64,000 nt of DNA from Gonocerus acuteangulatus. Taxonomy: Eukaryota > Arthropoda > Insecta > Hemiptera > Coreidae. The notes under the pieces were generated by a model, which was not told the DNA's origin, searched no databases, and was given only the letters and a program-made list of their open reading frames with translations. The stretch lies in the NCBI GenBank assembly GCA_946811695.1, contig OX328123.1:33263373-33327372 (forward strand). Direction: 5' to 3'. Numbering within the stretch: the stretch's first letter is position 1; each line of letters opens with the position of its first letter. Shown here one piece after another: positions 37,016 through 47,961 of the stretch. The translations under genes and the position numbers were made by a program.

Positions 37016-37360
37016 CGAGGTTAGCTCAGTGGTAGAGCACTGGACTAATAAGCAGGAGGCCTGAGTTCAAATCCCGAGCAAGCACTAAAGATTTTTTCTT
37101 CTAGTGTCTTCGTTCAACGGTTGAATTCGGCCTCCCTGACCGTCCCTAGGCCAACCCAGCCTTTAATTAATTTAATAATGGGGACCTTGGGTGCTAATGA
37201 CTCTAGCAGTCGAAGCGGCCAAGGGGAAAATCAGGCGGCCGGAGCGTAGTACTGACCACACTATCTCCCTAGTGTGCCGTATGGTCATGAATCAGATACC
37301 ACTATAGTATCTGCCCCTCAAGGCCCTCGTGGCCTGTTACGGGACTGATTTTTTTTTTCA
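37016..37360 (+). mobile_element. SINE3 copy with tRNA head, full length
   Basis: The tRNA-like head (37016-37088) has GTTAGCTCAGTGGTAGAGC (A box), a CTAATAA anticodon loop resembling tRNA-Ile(AAT) and GAGTTCAAATCCC (B box). The anticodon stem does not pair well, so it is a SINE head and not a functional tRNA. The body matches the copies at 13.3 and 15.7 kb. The 3' end is GGGACTGA plus a T run. Confidence 0.85.
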
Positions 37361-37673
37361 CGGTCTTTTTTGTGGATTGTTCTTTTCATTTCGATTCGGA
37401 AGATCGACTCATATTCGAGAATCGCCCACCGCTATTGTACAGTCTACAAAAGCTGAAGATCTGTTACAAACGAAGGACTCCATGTGTGATATAAGCAATT
37501 TATTAAATAATGATTTAACCAATTGCCCTTTAACCCCTCCTGTGTTTACCTACAAAGTATTCGAATTTACAGAGAAGGAATTTTCTTCGGGTATATTTCA
37601 AAGACGTTTGACATTAAATGAAATAGAAAGACGAGATATCAGAAGACGACCAGCTGTCTATGTTGTGAGGTGA
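37361..37673 (+). CDS. Unrecognised open frame, possible exon or domesticated fragment
   Basis: After the SINE3 tail an open frame of about 100 codons continues to a TGA at 37671-37673. It is less A+T-biased and more charged than neighbouring random ORFs (segments such as KAEDLLQTKDSMCDISN and RRLTLNEIERRDIRRRPAVY). I cannot assign a family. The Met used by a simple ORF call lies in the SINE, so the true start, if any, is unknown. It may be the 3' end of an exon or a transposon fragment. Confidence 0.25.
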
Positions 37674-37802
37674 ACACCCCTGATGGAGGCCAATGCCAAG
37701 GCCTGTCTTCTGTATACCTAACCATTATGTAACCATGCTTATATTTAGAAAGTGCATTCCAGTCACCAGTTCAGGAGCACGTGGGTAGTGTAATCTTCGT
37801 TT

Positions 37803-37939
37803 AGCCCGTTTACTCGCTCCTTCCCTAAGGAGGAACCCCGCTTAACCTGAGGACACCAACCTCAGGACGCACACCGGAAATGCTGACTAGATAAGTTCAA
37901 GAATCCATAGATCAAAACAATTACCCTTGATTAAATTTC

Positions 37940-37976
<37 letters not shown>
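37803..37976 (-). mobile_element. Family A 3' end A11
   Basis: Degenerate terminal hairpin (AGCCCGTTTACTCGCTCC...AAGGAGGAACCCCGCT) followed by CCGGAAATGCTGACTAG. Stops at a TA tract (37944-37976) next to the outer element at 37979. Confidence 0.6.
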
Positions 37977-37980
<4 letters not shown>

Positions 37981-38531
37981 GGGGAAGGTATTGTACCTTT
38001 GACCACTTTGGAAAATTTAATTTTTTGTAGCTTGAATATTAGGGCTAAAATCAATTTTTTTTTATTATATTGTAATTACTATTCCATTGTTTATCATATT
38101 TAATTCTTTCAAGGTTCTAATTCTTTATTTATTTATACATTATTTATTAATTTAAAAAAAATATTAGTACGCTGACCACGTAAAAATAGCACAGCAATGC
38201 AGAAAAAAAATTATTCAGTAATATTGTAAATAATAATAAGTTTGATGTGTAAAGGACAAGCATGTAAGCATAATAAAAAAGCTATTATTGATAGTATGTT
38301 ATCAAGCTTTATTTGCTGAAAAAAAAAAACTCTCCAAATTTTTAACTGTCAAGCAGATCCACTAGCAATATTAGGTTATGGGAGTTTAGCCACAATGTCT
38401 TCTATATCAAATATACAAAGTTTTATCTTCTTAAGTAAACTTGTCACTTAAAGTTCGTTTTTTTTTTTCAAATATTGGATCTCAAACATTGGACATTCAT
38501 TACCACACATCTCTGCGGCAAAATATTTAAT

Positions 38532-38789
38532 CATGGGCGTATATAAGGGGGGGGCTGAGGGGGCTCCAGCCCCCCCCCCCCCGAAATCGATAAAAATTTA
38601 TCAAAAAAATAAATTAAATAGGATCACTTAGTTCAGAAAAAATAGGTTTTGTTGGGTGCATTAACGTTTTAATTAGCTAATTACTCCAAGTTCTAGATTT
38701 TAGTATTCCATACCCCCAAATATTCTCAGCGCCCCCCCCCCGAAATTCTCCCAGCCCCTTCCCGAAATTATAATCTATATACGCCTATG
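38532..38789. mobile_element. hAT MITE with CATAGGCGTATATA-type ends
   Basis: Ends CATGGGCGTATATA and the complement of CATAGGCGTATATA; flanks TATTTAAT (38524-38531) and TATTCAAT (38790-38797) match 7 of 8. Subterminal runs of G and C are characteristic. An 8-bp duplication places it in hAT. Confidence 0.8.
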
Positions 38790-39031
38790 TATTCAATAGT
38801 CTTTTTACTTTTAATTTTAAGAATAAAATTTTCTCTTTCCTAGTCATCTTTTTCAAATTTCCGGGAATATCTGTCAGGATAAGAGGTTCCTTTTAGGCCG
38901 ACCCCATTTGACATTTTCCTTGCCTGCGCTTTCGGATGAGTCCTTACAACTTCAGGAGTAACGACAAACGATATGGGGCGACAGGTTTGAACTGCTACAC
39001 TGAGGGTTAATAGTCAGTTTGAAGCAAAAAA

Positions 39032-39896
39032 GTCCGTCAAGCAGGAAATGCATAACTAAGCACTTTCCTCAGAATTGGGTAGTGTCGAGTGCATTCCTGA
39101 ATAATGTGCTTAAAATAACCTATATAAATAAATAAAATAAAAACATAAATAGCTCTGCTGTTCTGAATTTGTAATGAGCAGCTGTTTCAATTATTCCTTT
39201 TGTAATTAATTTCCTTCCAGAGTTTTGTGTATGCATGGTACTACACTACGTAATAAATACACAAAGCTACACATTTTCATCTATTGATCTTGATGAATAA
39301 TAAAAGAAACGGGATAGAGTAACGCAGGAACAGGATACAGTGCCCCCCTAGCGGCAGACATAGGAACTTTCCGGCCCACAGAGTCATATCAAAACAGAGG
39401 CACTCCTACTTGGAGTTTCGCGAACCTATGTTTAGCAGGAGAATTCAATTCAAACATTGTACAAAGTAACCCCCCCCCCCTTCCAATTGACCGATTTACT
39501 TCATTTCTACAACACTTCTTTCTTATTAGATAACCATGACGTATACTACGTTTCGTCACAATACAACAGAAATTAAGGTATGAGCAAATTAGTTAGTGGC
39601 GCTAATGGCCAAGATTTATGTCGATGCGCCGTAAAGAAAAAAAAAATGAGCAAATTAGTAATTTGGGTAAGATGTAACCCCCCCCCCCTCCTAATGAACC
39701 AATTTAGTTTATTTTTACAATAAATATTTCTCTTTAGTTGACCAGAACGAATACCGAGTTTCGTTGGCTCCGGAGTAAACCTCCCTTCGGATGGACCGAT
39801 TTTGTCTGTTAACGAATTCGTTCAATCGCTTGATGGGGGAATACTACATACCAAGTTTCGTGGCGAAAAACAAAAACTCTGGCCTGTATCGTGTTT

Positions 39897-39954
<58 letters not shown>

Positions 39955-40063
39955 TAACAGGGGTCATTTTCGGTGTCTACTAGGTAGGATCAATAAAGAT
40001 TCGAAGACATTTTCCAAAAATTCCGTCAACCTCAATAGCTAATTTCGTTCGGGGTAAAGTGCT
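39032..40063 (+). mobile_element. Family B element B1, complete
   Basis: The 5' end GTCCGTCAAGCAGG follows AAAAAA, with AAGCACTTTCC inboard. A C-run array is at 39460-39860 and a TA tract at 39900-39945. The 3' end is TTTCGTTCGGGGTAAAGTGCT before AAAA (hairpin decayed). Interrupted by a 52-bp SINE1 tail. Confidence 0.8.
39594..39645 (+). mobile_element. SINE1 3'-end insertion (52 bp)
   Basis: Only the last part of SINE1 (GGCGCTAATGGCC, GTCGATGCGCCGTAAAG, A tail), bounded by a perfect 14-bp duplication ATGAGCAAATTAGT at 39580-39593 and 39646-39659. An extremely 5'-truncated but genuine insertion. Confidence 0.85.
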
Positions 40064-40209
40064 AAAATGAACTAATTTTTAAAAAGTTGTAGCAGAAGAA
40101 CGTAAAAGTTAAATGAGAAAAAAGTCACTAACTAGTGCTGTACCTTTGACCTGGCATGATACAGTTTTAGAGTTAAGATTAATAATTTTTACAAGTTATA
40201 TGTACCATG

Positions 40210-40908
40210 CAGTGTTGGGCAAAACTAACGTTAGTAAACTAAACTAACGTTAGTTTTCCCTAACTAAAACTAAACTAATGTTATATTTTCAGTTTTAGTT
40301 TTAGATTTGTATAATTATTAATCATATGGACTCCGTTTTTAGTATGGTAATTAGTTTAGTTTAGTAAAAGAGACCTAAATTTGTGATTTTAGTTTAGTTT
40401 TAGTTTTTAGTTAACTAATTTAGTTTATCAAAGAACATATGTTTTCAAATTACGAGAAATAGCCACAATTTCTTATTTTTAAGCAAGTTCTATTAGTTTT
40501 AATAATTTACTTAATTATCGAAATACCATATGATTTATATTAATTCATGTTATTTTAGTAAAACTAAACTAAACTAAACTAAACTAAATTTTTAGTTTAG
40601 TTTTTAGGCAATTCCCAAAGATTTAGTTTTAGTTTAGTTAAAATCCATTTATTAGTAAAATTTTAGTTTTAGTTTTTTTTAGGTTGCAATTTTTAGTTTA
40701 GTTTTAGTTTATTCCAAAAAGTTAATTTAGTTTTAATTTTAGTTTTAGTTTTAGCGCGGTTCCTCCCTCCCCCATAGGGAGGAACCCCGCTTATAAGGTT
40801 GATACAATGAAACAATCCGGAAGTGCCGACTAGAAAATTTTGCGTTTCAGAACCCCTAGAAACCGAAAATAACGGTGGTTCAAATTTGTATATATATATA
40901 TATGTATA

Positions 40909-40987
<79 letters not shown>

Positions 40988-42712
40988 CTGTTCGCTCTCT
41001 AAATAGAAGACGAATGGTCCGATTGTGATGAAATTTGGTACAAAAATCCGTCGTCTAATTTGAAAGGTCAAGTTCGTTAGCCAGCAGAATCCGCCCACTG
41101 GAAGATGGCGTTTGGGGCGAAATTCGCGCAAAAAAAATCGTAACGCTTACGTTTTTGAGTTCATAAGCTTGTAAGTACTCGTTTTATAGGCTTCTTGGGC
41201 TAGGAAAACGAATGAAACCATTTTCAAGGCGATAGCTTTAACCGTTTTCGAGAAAATTGGAAAAATAGTTTTTGAATACCGTTTTTGGTTTGGGTACTTA
41301 GAATCATGGGATTCAGTTGAAACATTTTCTGCATGTTCTACTTTCATTAAAACTAATATGTTGAAATTTTTGTTACGTTTGGAGTTAAGGAAGGGTTAGA
41401 ATAAAATATTTTATTAACAGACATAAAACGTTTTGGTAACTTTGTATACTTTCCTTAATATCTCGAAAATGGTTGAGAATCATTGGAAACGGAAGATGAC
41501 CATTAGAAAGCTCACTTAATGCTCTTCAAAAATGGTTCTGATGAAAGTTTTGATTAGGCGATGTCAATCGGAGAAATAAGTGCTTAAAACTTTAAAGTAA
41601 TTGATTCCGCTTATTCGAACTGTTCTTTTTGTCTTTGATTTTGGTACTTAGAATTATGGGATTCAGTTGAAACATTTTCTGCATGTTCGAATTGTATCAA
41701 CACTAATATGTTGAAATTTTAGTTACGTTTGGAGTAAAGGAAGGGTTAGAATAAAATATTTTATTAACAGACAAGAAAAGTTTTGGTAACCTTTTATACT
41801 TTCGTTAGTATCTCGAAAACCGTTGAGAATCTTGGTAAACGGATGGTTTCCATTCGAAAGCTTACTAAATGCTCTAGAAAACAGGTTCTGAAGAAAGTTT
41901 TGATTAGGCGATGTCAAACGGAGAAATAAGTACATATAACTTAGAAGTTTGATAAACGATAATTGATTTCGGTAATTTATACGGTTCTTTTTGTCTGTTT
42001 TTATTTCTTGTTATTTTGTTATTGCTTCTAGGAGGAGGATGTATTTCTCAATAAAACAGGGGAATAAATACAAATTCTTTGAACCTGTAACAGAACTGAA
42101 AACGTAAATATTCTCTGTGTAGAGTCAGTCCGGGTCGAGGTAGTAGGCCGGTTCAGGTAGGCTGGTATTGCACTTCATAAATCAAGATTCATTGTTCTCA
42201 TCAAGCATTCTAGGACAGCTGACAGTTACCTTTACCTGTAGGAAGTCATGCAGCCAAATTCTGTACTAGAAATATAATTATATTTTGTGGTTGAATGTGG
42301 CCGTAGTTCAATAAAAAATAACACTACTTTCTCATTTTCATGTACAATTTTATTTTGTTTAATTGCATTTAAAAGTAAAATGGATATGTTTGCACTGCAA
42401 GTTAAGTAAATTAGAAATATATTCGTAGAAGAGTCTTCATAGACCGAAACTTGGGACGGCAGAAAGAGTAATTTCTGCTTAGGATAGTTTCATCCCTAGC
42501 CGAAAATCATGTTTTTTTTTTGTTTTTTTTTTTTTTTTTCATATTTGTTTACATTAGGAATGATGCAAACAAAGTAATAACTGTTTCTATTCTAAGTCTA
42601 CAAAATAACACTACGGATATGAATGGAACCGCGCTAAGATGACACAGTTCCTGCGAGTCGGACTTTTAGTAGTCGGAATTTTAGTTTTAGTTTTTAGTTT
42701 TGCCCAACATTG
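40210..42712. mobile_element. hAT-type element with TTTTAG-rich body, split by A12
   Basis: Ends CAGTGTTGGGCAAAACTA and the complement of CAATGTTGGGCAAAACTA, with a perfect 8-bp duplication GTACCATG (40202-40209 and 42713-42720). The body is low-complexity TTTTAGTTTAG/AACTAA repeats. A12 occupies 40753-42663, leaving a native length of about 0.6 kb. The ends and 8-bp duplication are diagnostic of hAT. Confidence 0.88.
40753..42663 (-). mobile_element. Family A element A12, complete
   Basis: The 3' hairpin end AGCGCGGTTCCTCCC follows TTTT and the 5' end GCGAGTCGGAC precedes TTTT, both inside the TTTTAG array of the hAT element. TA tract at 40890-40983. Two ~350-bp internal units (41300-41640, 41650-42000). 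Confidence 0.85.
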
Positions 42713-43009
42713 GTACCATGTTTCCTCGTTGTAATAGCTACTGTGTCATATGATTTCTATCAACAAAGACGGAACACAAAAATATTATTAGTCAAAACAT
42801 TGTCAATAAATTATTTACATTTTTATGATAGAAATAGATAAGTACTTTTTGCATGAATCCTCTTTGACTTGAATAATCCAAAGTAGGTTATGCAAGCAGT
42901 AAAGGAGCTAAACACTAATTACACCAAAGTTTATAAAATTTTGCTACATAGCACTACAGCCTCGATGGTCAAAGGTACAATTTGGCCAGAGGTACAAAAC
43001 CTTCCCCTA

Positions 43010-43647
43010 CATATTGGGGAAAAACATTGTTGCGCTTATCCTCTGGCTTTTATAGACTCGCGGGCGCAGTTTTTCTAATGTAGGGAAGTTAATGAAACAT
43101 TATTAAGACTAGATTTTTAGGCGGAAGGTTAATAAAAGAGAATTAACAAAGTCAATTCAAGCTCGTCATTTTTACACCCTAGGTGCATCTTCAAGAGCTA
43201 AAAAACTCTCTAAACTAAAAATATACAGCCTATTTGTATTAAGGCAAATCTTCCCGTACAATGACCACATCCACTTGATGTTACTACTACGTGTAGTGTC
43301 AAACAGCTCTGTAAAATCATTAGATTCCAAAAAACAAAAATGGATCATCCGGAAAAAAATTAGCCCTTTATGATAAATATTGGCCTTCCGCCTGAAAAAT
43401 GTTGGATAAATGAAGATTGGGTCATTATAAAATATAAATATTTTTAAAGCGATATCTGTAACGGGTTTGATATGCTTTACCAGATATGCATCCATTCTGA
43501 CATCTAGGACTCAAATTGCAGGTGATTTTAGCTTGTCAAGACCATATCTGAGACAGAGGACATTGGAATGATTCTCACTGACCAGTATCCGGGAATCAAC
43601 TCGAAAGAATTTAAGCAATTTTTAGCTTACCAGAAAATACCTATCTA
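43010..43647. other. Unassigned intergenic
   Basis: A 107-codon minus-strand ORF (43172-43495) shows no recognisable family. A short inverted motif (GGCGGAAGG near 43117, CCTTCCGCC near 43384) is present. Confidence 0.35.
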
Positions 43648-43665
43648 GGCGCACGGTAGTGCGCC
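43648..43665 (+). other. Perfect 7-bp GC hairpin
   Basis: GGCGCAC-GGTA-GTGCGCC at the edge of the repeat block that runs to about 44770. It may be a terminal hairpin of another element. Confidence 0.5.
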
Positions 43666-44054
43666 AGGCCAAGTTCCGGCCTAAGCTACTGTTACAGGAG
43701 GTCTTAGAGCCGATTTTTACCCTCTCATAACTTTCAACCAGGTCAAGATAAAGTTATGAAATTTTACACAGGTATTATACTACTAGATGTGAGTAAAACT
43801 GGAAATTTTCATAATTCTACATCGAATAGTTTCTGAGATATAAGCGATCAAAAATCGGGATTTATAGGACTCACTCACTCACTCACTGACTCATCAAAAT
43901 TATTAGGCACTTCCCATGATGCTAGAGACTTGAAATTTTGCATGAAGATAGATATGAAGACTTTATTAAAGGAAAAAATCGAAAAATCGCGAAAAGTTGT
44001 GTTTGACTCCGTTTCCGGGGCGGGGGCGTGCCAGTTTTGTACTTCCTTTGGAAA

Positions 44055-44765
44055 ACCATCATTCCGTACGAAACCCATCATGTGGGGTATCAAATGAATT
44101 GTCTCGGTATGAAGAACCTATATTTGATGTTTTAAGAAACAATTAGACGCATATAGGCTCGGTAAAAATCGTATACCAGCTGTCTGTCTGTATGTTTGTT
44201 CCTCTTACAAATCCGTACCGTTTGACCGATTTTGACCAAACTTGGGACACAGATGGGTCTTGATACGGGGAGAATCATAGGCTAGGTTAAATTGTCTATC
44301 AGCAGTCTGTCTGTCTGTTTGTTCCTTATACAAATACACACCGTTTGACCGATTTTGACAAAATTTAACACACATGTCGGTCTTTATTCGGGTAGTGTCA
44401 TAGGCTAGTCAAAATCGTCTATCAGCTGTCTGTCTGCATGTTTATTTCTTACACAAATTCACACCATTTGACCGATTTTGACCAAACTTGGCACACAGGT
44501 AGGCCTTGGTCCGGGGAATGCACTAGGCTAGGTTAAAAAGGTCTTTGAGCTGTCTGTCTGTATGTTTGTTCCTTATACAAATTGGCCTATTTTGACCAAA
44601 CGCAGGTAGGTCTTGATACGGGAGTGTCATATTACCTATGACGTTTTCTACTTTTTGTTCCATCGAAATGCCACCATTCCTTCTGAAACCCTTCATGTGG
44701 GGTATCAAATGAATCGTCTTGGTAAGGAGAACCTATATTTGATGTTTTAAAAAACATTTCGACGC
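44055..44765 (+). repeat. 123-bp tandem array flanked by 100-bp direct repeats
   Basis: Four units of 123-124 bp, registered on the AGCTGTCTGTCTG block at 44178, 44301, 44424 and 44548. Each continues GTTTGTTCC...TTTGACCGATTTTGACCAAA. A direct repeat of about 100 bp (GAAACCCATCATGTGGGGTATC at 44078; related copy at 44681) brackets the array. Confidence 0.9.
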
Positions 44766-44824
44766 ATCTTAACAAAAACAGTTGTGACTTCTTTCTTAAA
44801 TGTAGTAAATAAAGTCGTAGGGGT

Positions 44825-45090
44825 TCACTGCATAATATACTTCAAAGCAGATACTAAGTTTTTCAAAGTCGAGCCATTTAAATTACAAAGTTTAGGATCA
44901 CAAACCCAAAATGTATCGTCTTTGTTCTTATATTTTTCTTGAAGGCCTTCTGCACTTTCCCTATTGTGATCTTTATCCTCGGGATAAGGTTCCTGTGTTT
45001 TACAGTGTAATAATTTAGTTAAGAGAGCAATCAATTTGTCCTCTAGAGTAATGTCATCTGGAAGAGCTTCTAACTTTTCTAGTCTAGTGA
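44825..45090 (-). pseudogene. Unrecognised open frame downstream of the integrase relic
   Basis: A minus-strand frame of about 85 codons (LEDKLIALLTKLLH, then a Lys/Glu/Asp-rich part) lies 3' of the integrase remnant. It may belong to the same retroelement or to another. I do not recognise it. Confidence 0.25.
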
Positions 45091-45214
45091 TTAGATGTAT
45101 GTAGGTTGATTATTGGTATCAAATATCAAGCAGTAAGGAGAACCTTATGCAGAATCCAGAGACCCTGGTTTTATATGAAGTACAAAAGCCAGTAGGTATG
45201 CGGCAACTAAATTC

Positions 45215-45740
45215 TATTTAATACTTAGAAAAAAGTAATGAGATCCCCAAAAAAAACATAATACACCCCATTTTCCACATACACCCTATCTCCCACTTGG
45301 AAGTTCCAATATTTTAAGTTCTTGTCATATAGTTTTTCTTGTAATTGTGAGATTTTATTGTATTTTCGAAAGCTATCTTTTTATCTCTCATCCAGTCACT
45401 ATGTGTTCTTTCTTGGTTTAATTCTTCCGGTAATATTGTGTCATCTTTTCCATATAACAGGTAATTCGGTGAATATCCAGTTACTGTGTGAATTGTTTTG
45501 TTGTAAATATTAATACATTCTTGACCTACTTTCGTCCAAGCTTTCTTTTCCTTTTCTTCGTTACTTTTGCACCTGATTTTGTTGACTAGTGTTTGATTCA
45601 GCCTTTCATTTAGACCATTAGAGAATGGTTCGTTTACCGCTGTAAATACTATCCCCAAAAAAACATAAATGTGAAATAGAGCCCAAGTTCCTGCCCCCAC
45701 AAAGAAACACTCCCTTCCTCAAAAATATCCCCTCCTAAAA
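45215..45740 (-). pseudogene. Ty3/gypsy-type integrase C-terminal fragment
   Basis: A 128-codon frame (45314-45700) carries the end of a retroviral-type integrase core: the catalytic-Glu region NEPFSNGLNERLNQTLVNK, then a GYSPNYLLYGKD motif typical of chromovirus/KRBA2-like integrases. After a frameshift, WNFQVGDRVYVENG gives the C-terminal SH3-like part. The upstream DD portion, RT and gag are absent and no LTR is seen, so it is a dead fragment. Confidence 0.75.
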
Positions 45741-46037
45741 CCCCCCAAAAACGCCTTACCATTCTACACTCCAAAAAAGTAGTATGAGTTGGTGTATTAA
45801 TTCAACCAAAAATATTTGCCAATACAAGAGGTGATACTAGAAAGAAATGTCCAAGTTCATTACTTGGAAGACCTCATAGTTACTTACTAAGAACAGTAAA
45901 GACACTTCAACTGACCTTTAAAAACAACAATAAAAATACTCATATCCAGTTACTAAAATATCACTTTCCTCAACCAGGTATATTCTTAAACTTGGCAATG
46001 TTTTTTTGTGCCGAAATTATCTTTAGAGGAAAACTAA
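45741..46037. other. Unassigned intergenic
   Basis: Nothing recognised. Confidence 0.4.
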
Positions 46038-46415
46038 ACATTTTTTTTTTTAATAAATGTTTATTTAAAATCTGTACAATTTATATAGTACAATAATTAA
46101 TTGTGATCGTCTTGCGTACATCTCAGTGAATAGTATATGGAAGGAGCCAATCATTATTGGCACTTCCTAATATATGCTAACATTTATGTTTTCACTGTTT
46201 TAAACCGCTGCTAGGGTAGCTGGTCACGGGACCAAAGTCTCTTAAGCCTCCTGGGAAGGTCTTTAGGATGGGTCCGAGTGGATAGGGATTGACCTCTAGG
46301 ATTTGGGTGGAATGACAATTTGGAATGAAACGTTAGGAATCTGGATGTTGCGAGGTCTTTTACGAAGGGGATATTTAGGTCGTTATGTAGGGTTTTGTTG
46401 GAGACATAAAAGGGT
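46038..46415 (-). pseudogene. Jockey-like LINE 3' end, second copy
   Basis: On the minus strand it reads NKTLHNDLNIPFVKDLA...RFLTFHSKL...RRLKRLWSRDQLP and stop, with an A-tailed 3' UTR (T run at 46039-46050). Same family as 15500-16368 but with a better preserved frame. 5' truncated at about 46415. Confidence 0.8.
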
Positions 46416-46682
46416 TGTGGAAATTAATTATTAAAAGTTATTTTAATGTAAATAATATAATTTGGGGGTTGACACTGTAAATAAAAACTTTAAATGTTAT
46501 TTCTTTGTTTACAGGTTGTATACCATTGTTTTCATTACATTAATTTTCATACATATGTAATTAATATTAGTCTAATAAAAATGTCTTTGTTTACAGAACT
46601 ACAAATTTGTTTACTTTGGCGTCAATTCCCAAGAGTAAAGAAGTTTAGCATTGTATATATATCCTCCTTTTTTTCAACAGAA

Positions 46683-47495
46683 GGATACGAGATGCAAGGA
46701 AGGCTCTCACCAGGCAGGGCTTGAGCGAGCATGCATGGCTCCCTCAGAGTAGAAAGGATTGGTGGGCTAAGAAGCTCTATTCTTCTAATGATGGAGCAGG
46801 GCTCAGGGAGACCAATGCAAGTAAAGCCTCTTCCTATTGGTTGCACACGGGATCGGAATTCCTAACAGGCTGGGATTTCGTCCAGTTTGTCCGAACTCAC
46901 ATCAATGCCCTATCTACAACTGTTAGATGCACAAGAGGAAGGCGTGAAGGCCAGGTACTTCGTTGCAGGGCTGATTGCTTAGAGATTGAAACCGGTACTC
47001 ACGCTGTCCAAAAGTGCTATGTGTCACATGGAGGCCGATGCTTGAGGCATGATTCTTTGGTTGGAGTACTGGGGGATACCCTTGCCAAGGTTATGAGGTC
47101 CACATTGAGACAACTTTGAGAGCTGGAGGTCGCCGATGGAAACCCGACATTATTGCGGCTAAGGATAGTAGAGTCACAATAGTGGACGCTCAAATAGTTA
47201 ATGCAACTCCTGATCTAGGCTAGGCTCATCGTGAGAAATGCAGGTAGTGCGGTCATCTTGAAGTTCGCTTGGCAGTAGGCCGTACGTTTGGTGTGCCGCT
47301 CACTCATGTGAATGTTACATCCTGCACAGTTAGCTGGCGGGGAGTCTGGTGCGGAGCCTCTGCGAGGAGTCTTAATGATCTCGGCGTCTCTACAACTTGC
47401 CTTAGGAAAATCACCGCACGTGTTCTTGAAAGGATCTTGTTTCATCTTTGGCAGGTGGAGGGCACTGTTATCAGCGCATGGCGGCTGATATTGAG
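46683..47495 (+). pseudogene. R2-like LINE C-terminus with restriction-like endonuclease
   Basis: The C-terminal part of an R2-clade pol protein. Order: WAKKLYSSNDGAGL and ASSYWLHTGSEFLTGWDFVQ (linker region), the CCHC element CRADCLEIETGTHAVQKC...HGGRCLRHDSL, then after a frameshift near 47090 the PD-(D/E)XK endonuclease core WKPDIIAA and VTIVDAQIV, and the tail VSWRGVWCGASARSLNDLG and TARVLERILFHL. Two stop codons interrupt the endonuclease frame (about 47220 and 47250). Local base composition is more G+C-rich than the neighbours. R2 proper inserts in 28S rDNA; no rDNA is recognisable on either side. Confidence 0.85.
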
Positions 47496-47743
47496 CCATT
47501 ATTGTTTAGTCAAGGCGGTAACTCTACTACGTTAGTTCATTACCTGTAATACAAGATTCTTACTAAAATAATAAATTTAACGAATTAGACTGATAATTGA
47601 ATATCAGTTAATTAGCCTGTAGATATTTTATCTTGAGTATATAGTTTATATATACTCTTTTTAATTGCTCTTTTTTAAACATAAATATATTGAATTTTTA
47701 TTGTATACAACTTTGTATAGGTTATTTTACTGTATATATTTAT

Positions 47744-47947
47744 TTAAATTTTAACGTCCATTTATTATTAACTACCAATTTTAGGACGGGTTATCTATAG
47801 GTTACCACCCTTTTCTAGCCAGGATAGGGGTGATGCCTTTTCTTTTTTCGAAAGAAAAGCCACCACCCCTAGTGGGAATCGAACCCACGACCTTTGGCAC
47901 AGAGTGTTAAGAGCTCACGCCTTAACCCTCACGGCTACCGGGTCTCC
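47744..47947 (-). mobile_element. SINE2 copy 1, full length
   Basis: On the minus strand: GGTAGCCGTGAGGGTTAAGGC (A-box region), GGTTCGATTCCC (B box), a body containing a GGCTTTTCTTTC/GAAAAAAGAAAAGGC hairpin, and an ATTTAAATAAA end. A perfect 14-bp duplication CTGTATATATTTAT (47730-47743 and 47948-47961) fixes the ends. Confidence 0.9.
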
Positions 47948-47961
47948 CTGTATATATTTAT

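Larger units (their letters stand above)
37979..43009. mobile_element. Candidate outer hAT-like element, shell of a nested cluster
   Basis: Inverted ends TAGGGGAAGGTATTGTACCT (left) and the complement of TAGGGGAAGGTTTTGTACCT (right) match at about 23 of 26 positions. The motif TGTACCTTTGACC recurs near both ends and at about 40137, like subterminal transposase sites. Flanks ATATATTT and ACATATTG agree at 6 of 8. Inside lie a 258-bp hAT MITE, B1, and another hAT element containing A12. No transposase is visible. Confidence 0.45.

Noticed and set aside
37016..37088. Functional tRNA-Ile(AAT) gene
   Set aside because: The anticodon stem does not pair properly and a SINE body follows directly; other copies of the body exist without the head.
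47495..47540. 28S rDNA target next to the R2-like relic (GGCGGTAACTCTACTACG)
   Set aside because: Only a short partial resemblance to the 28S region upstream of the R1/R2 sites; no continued match.
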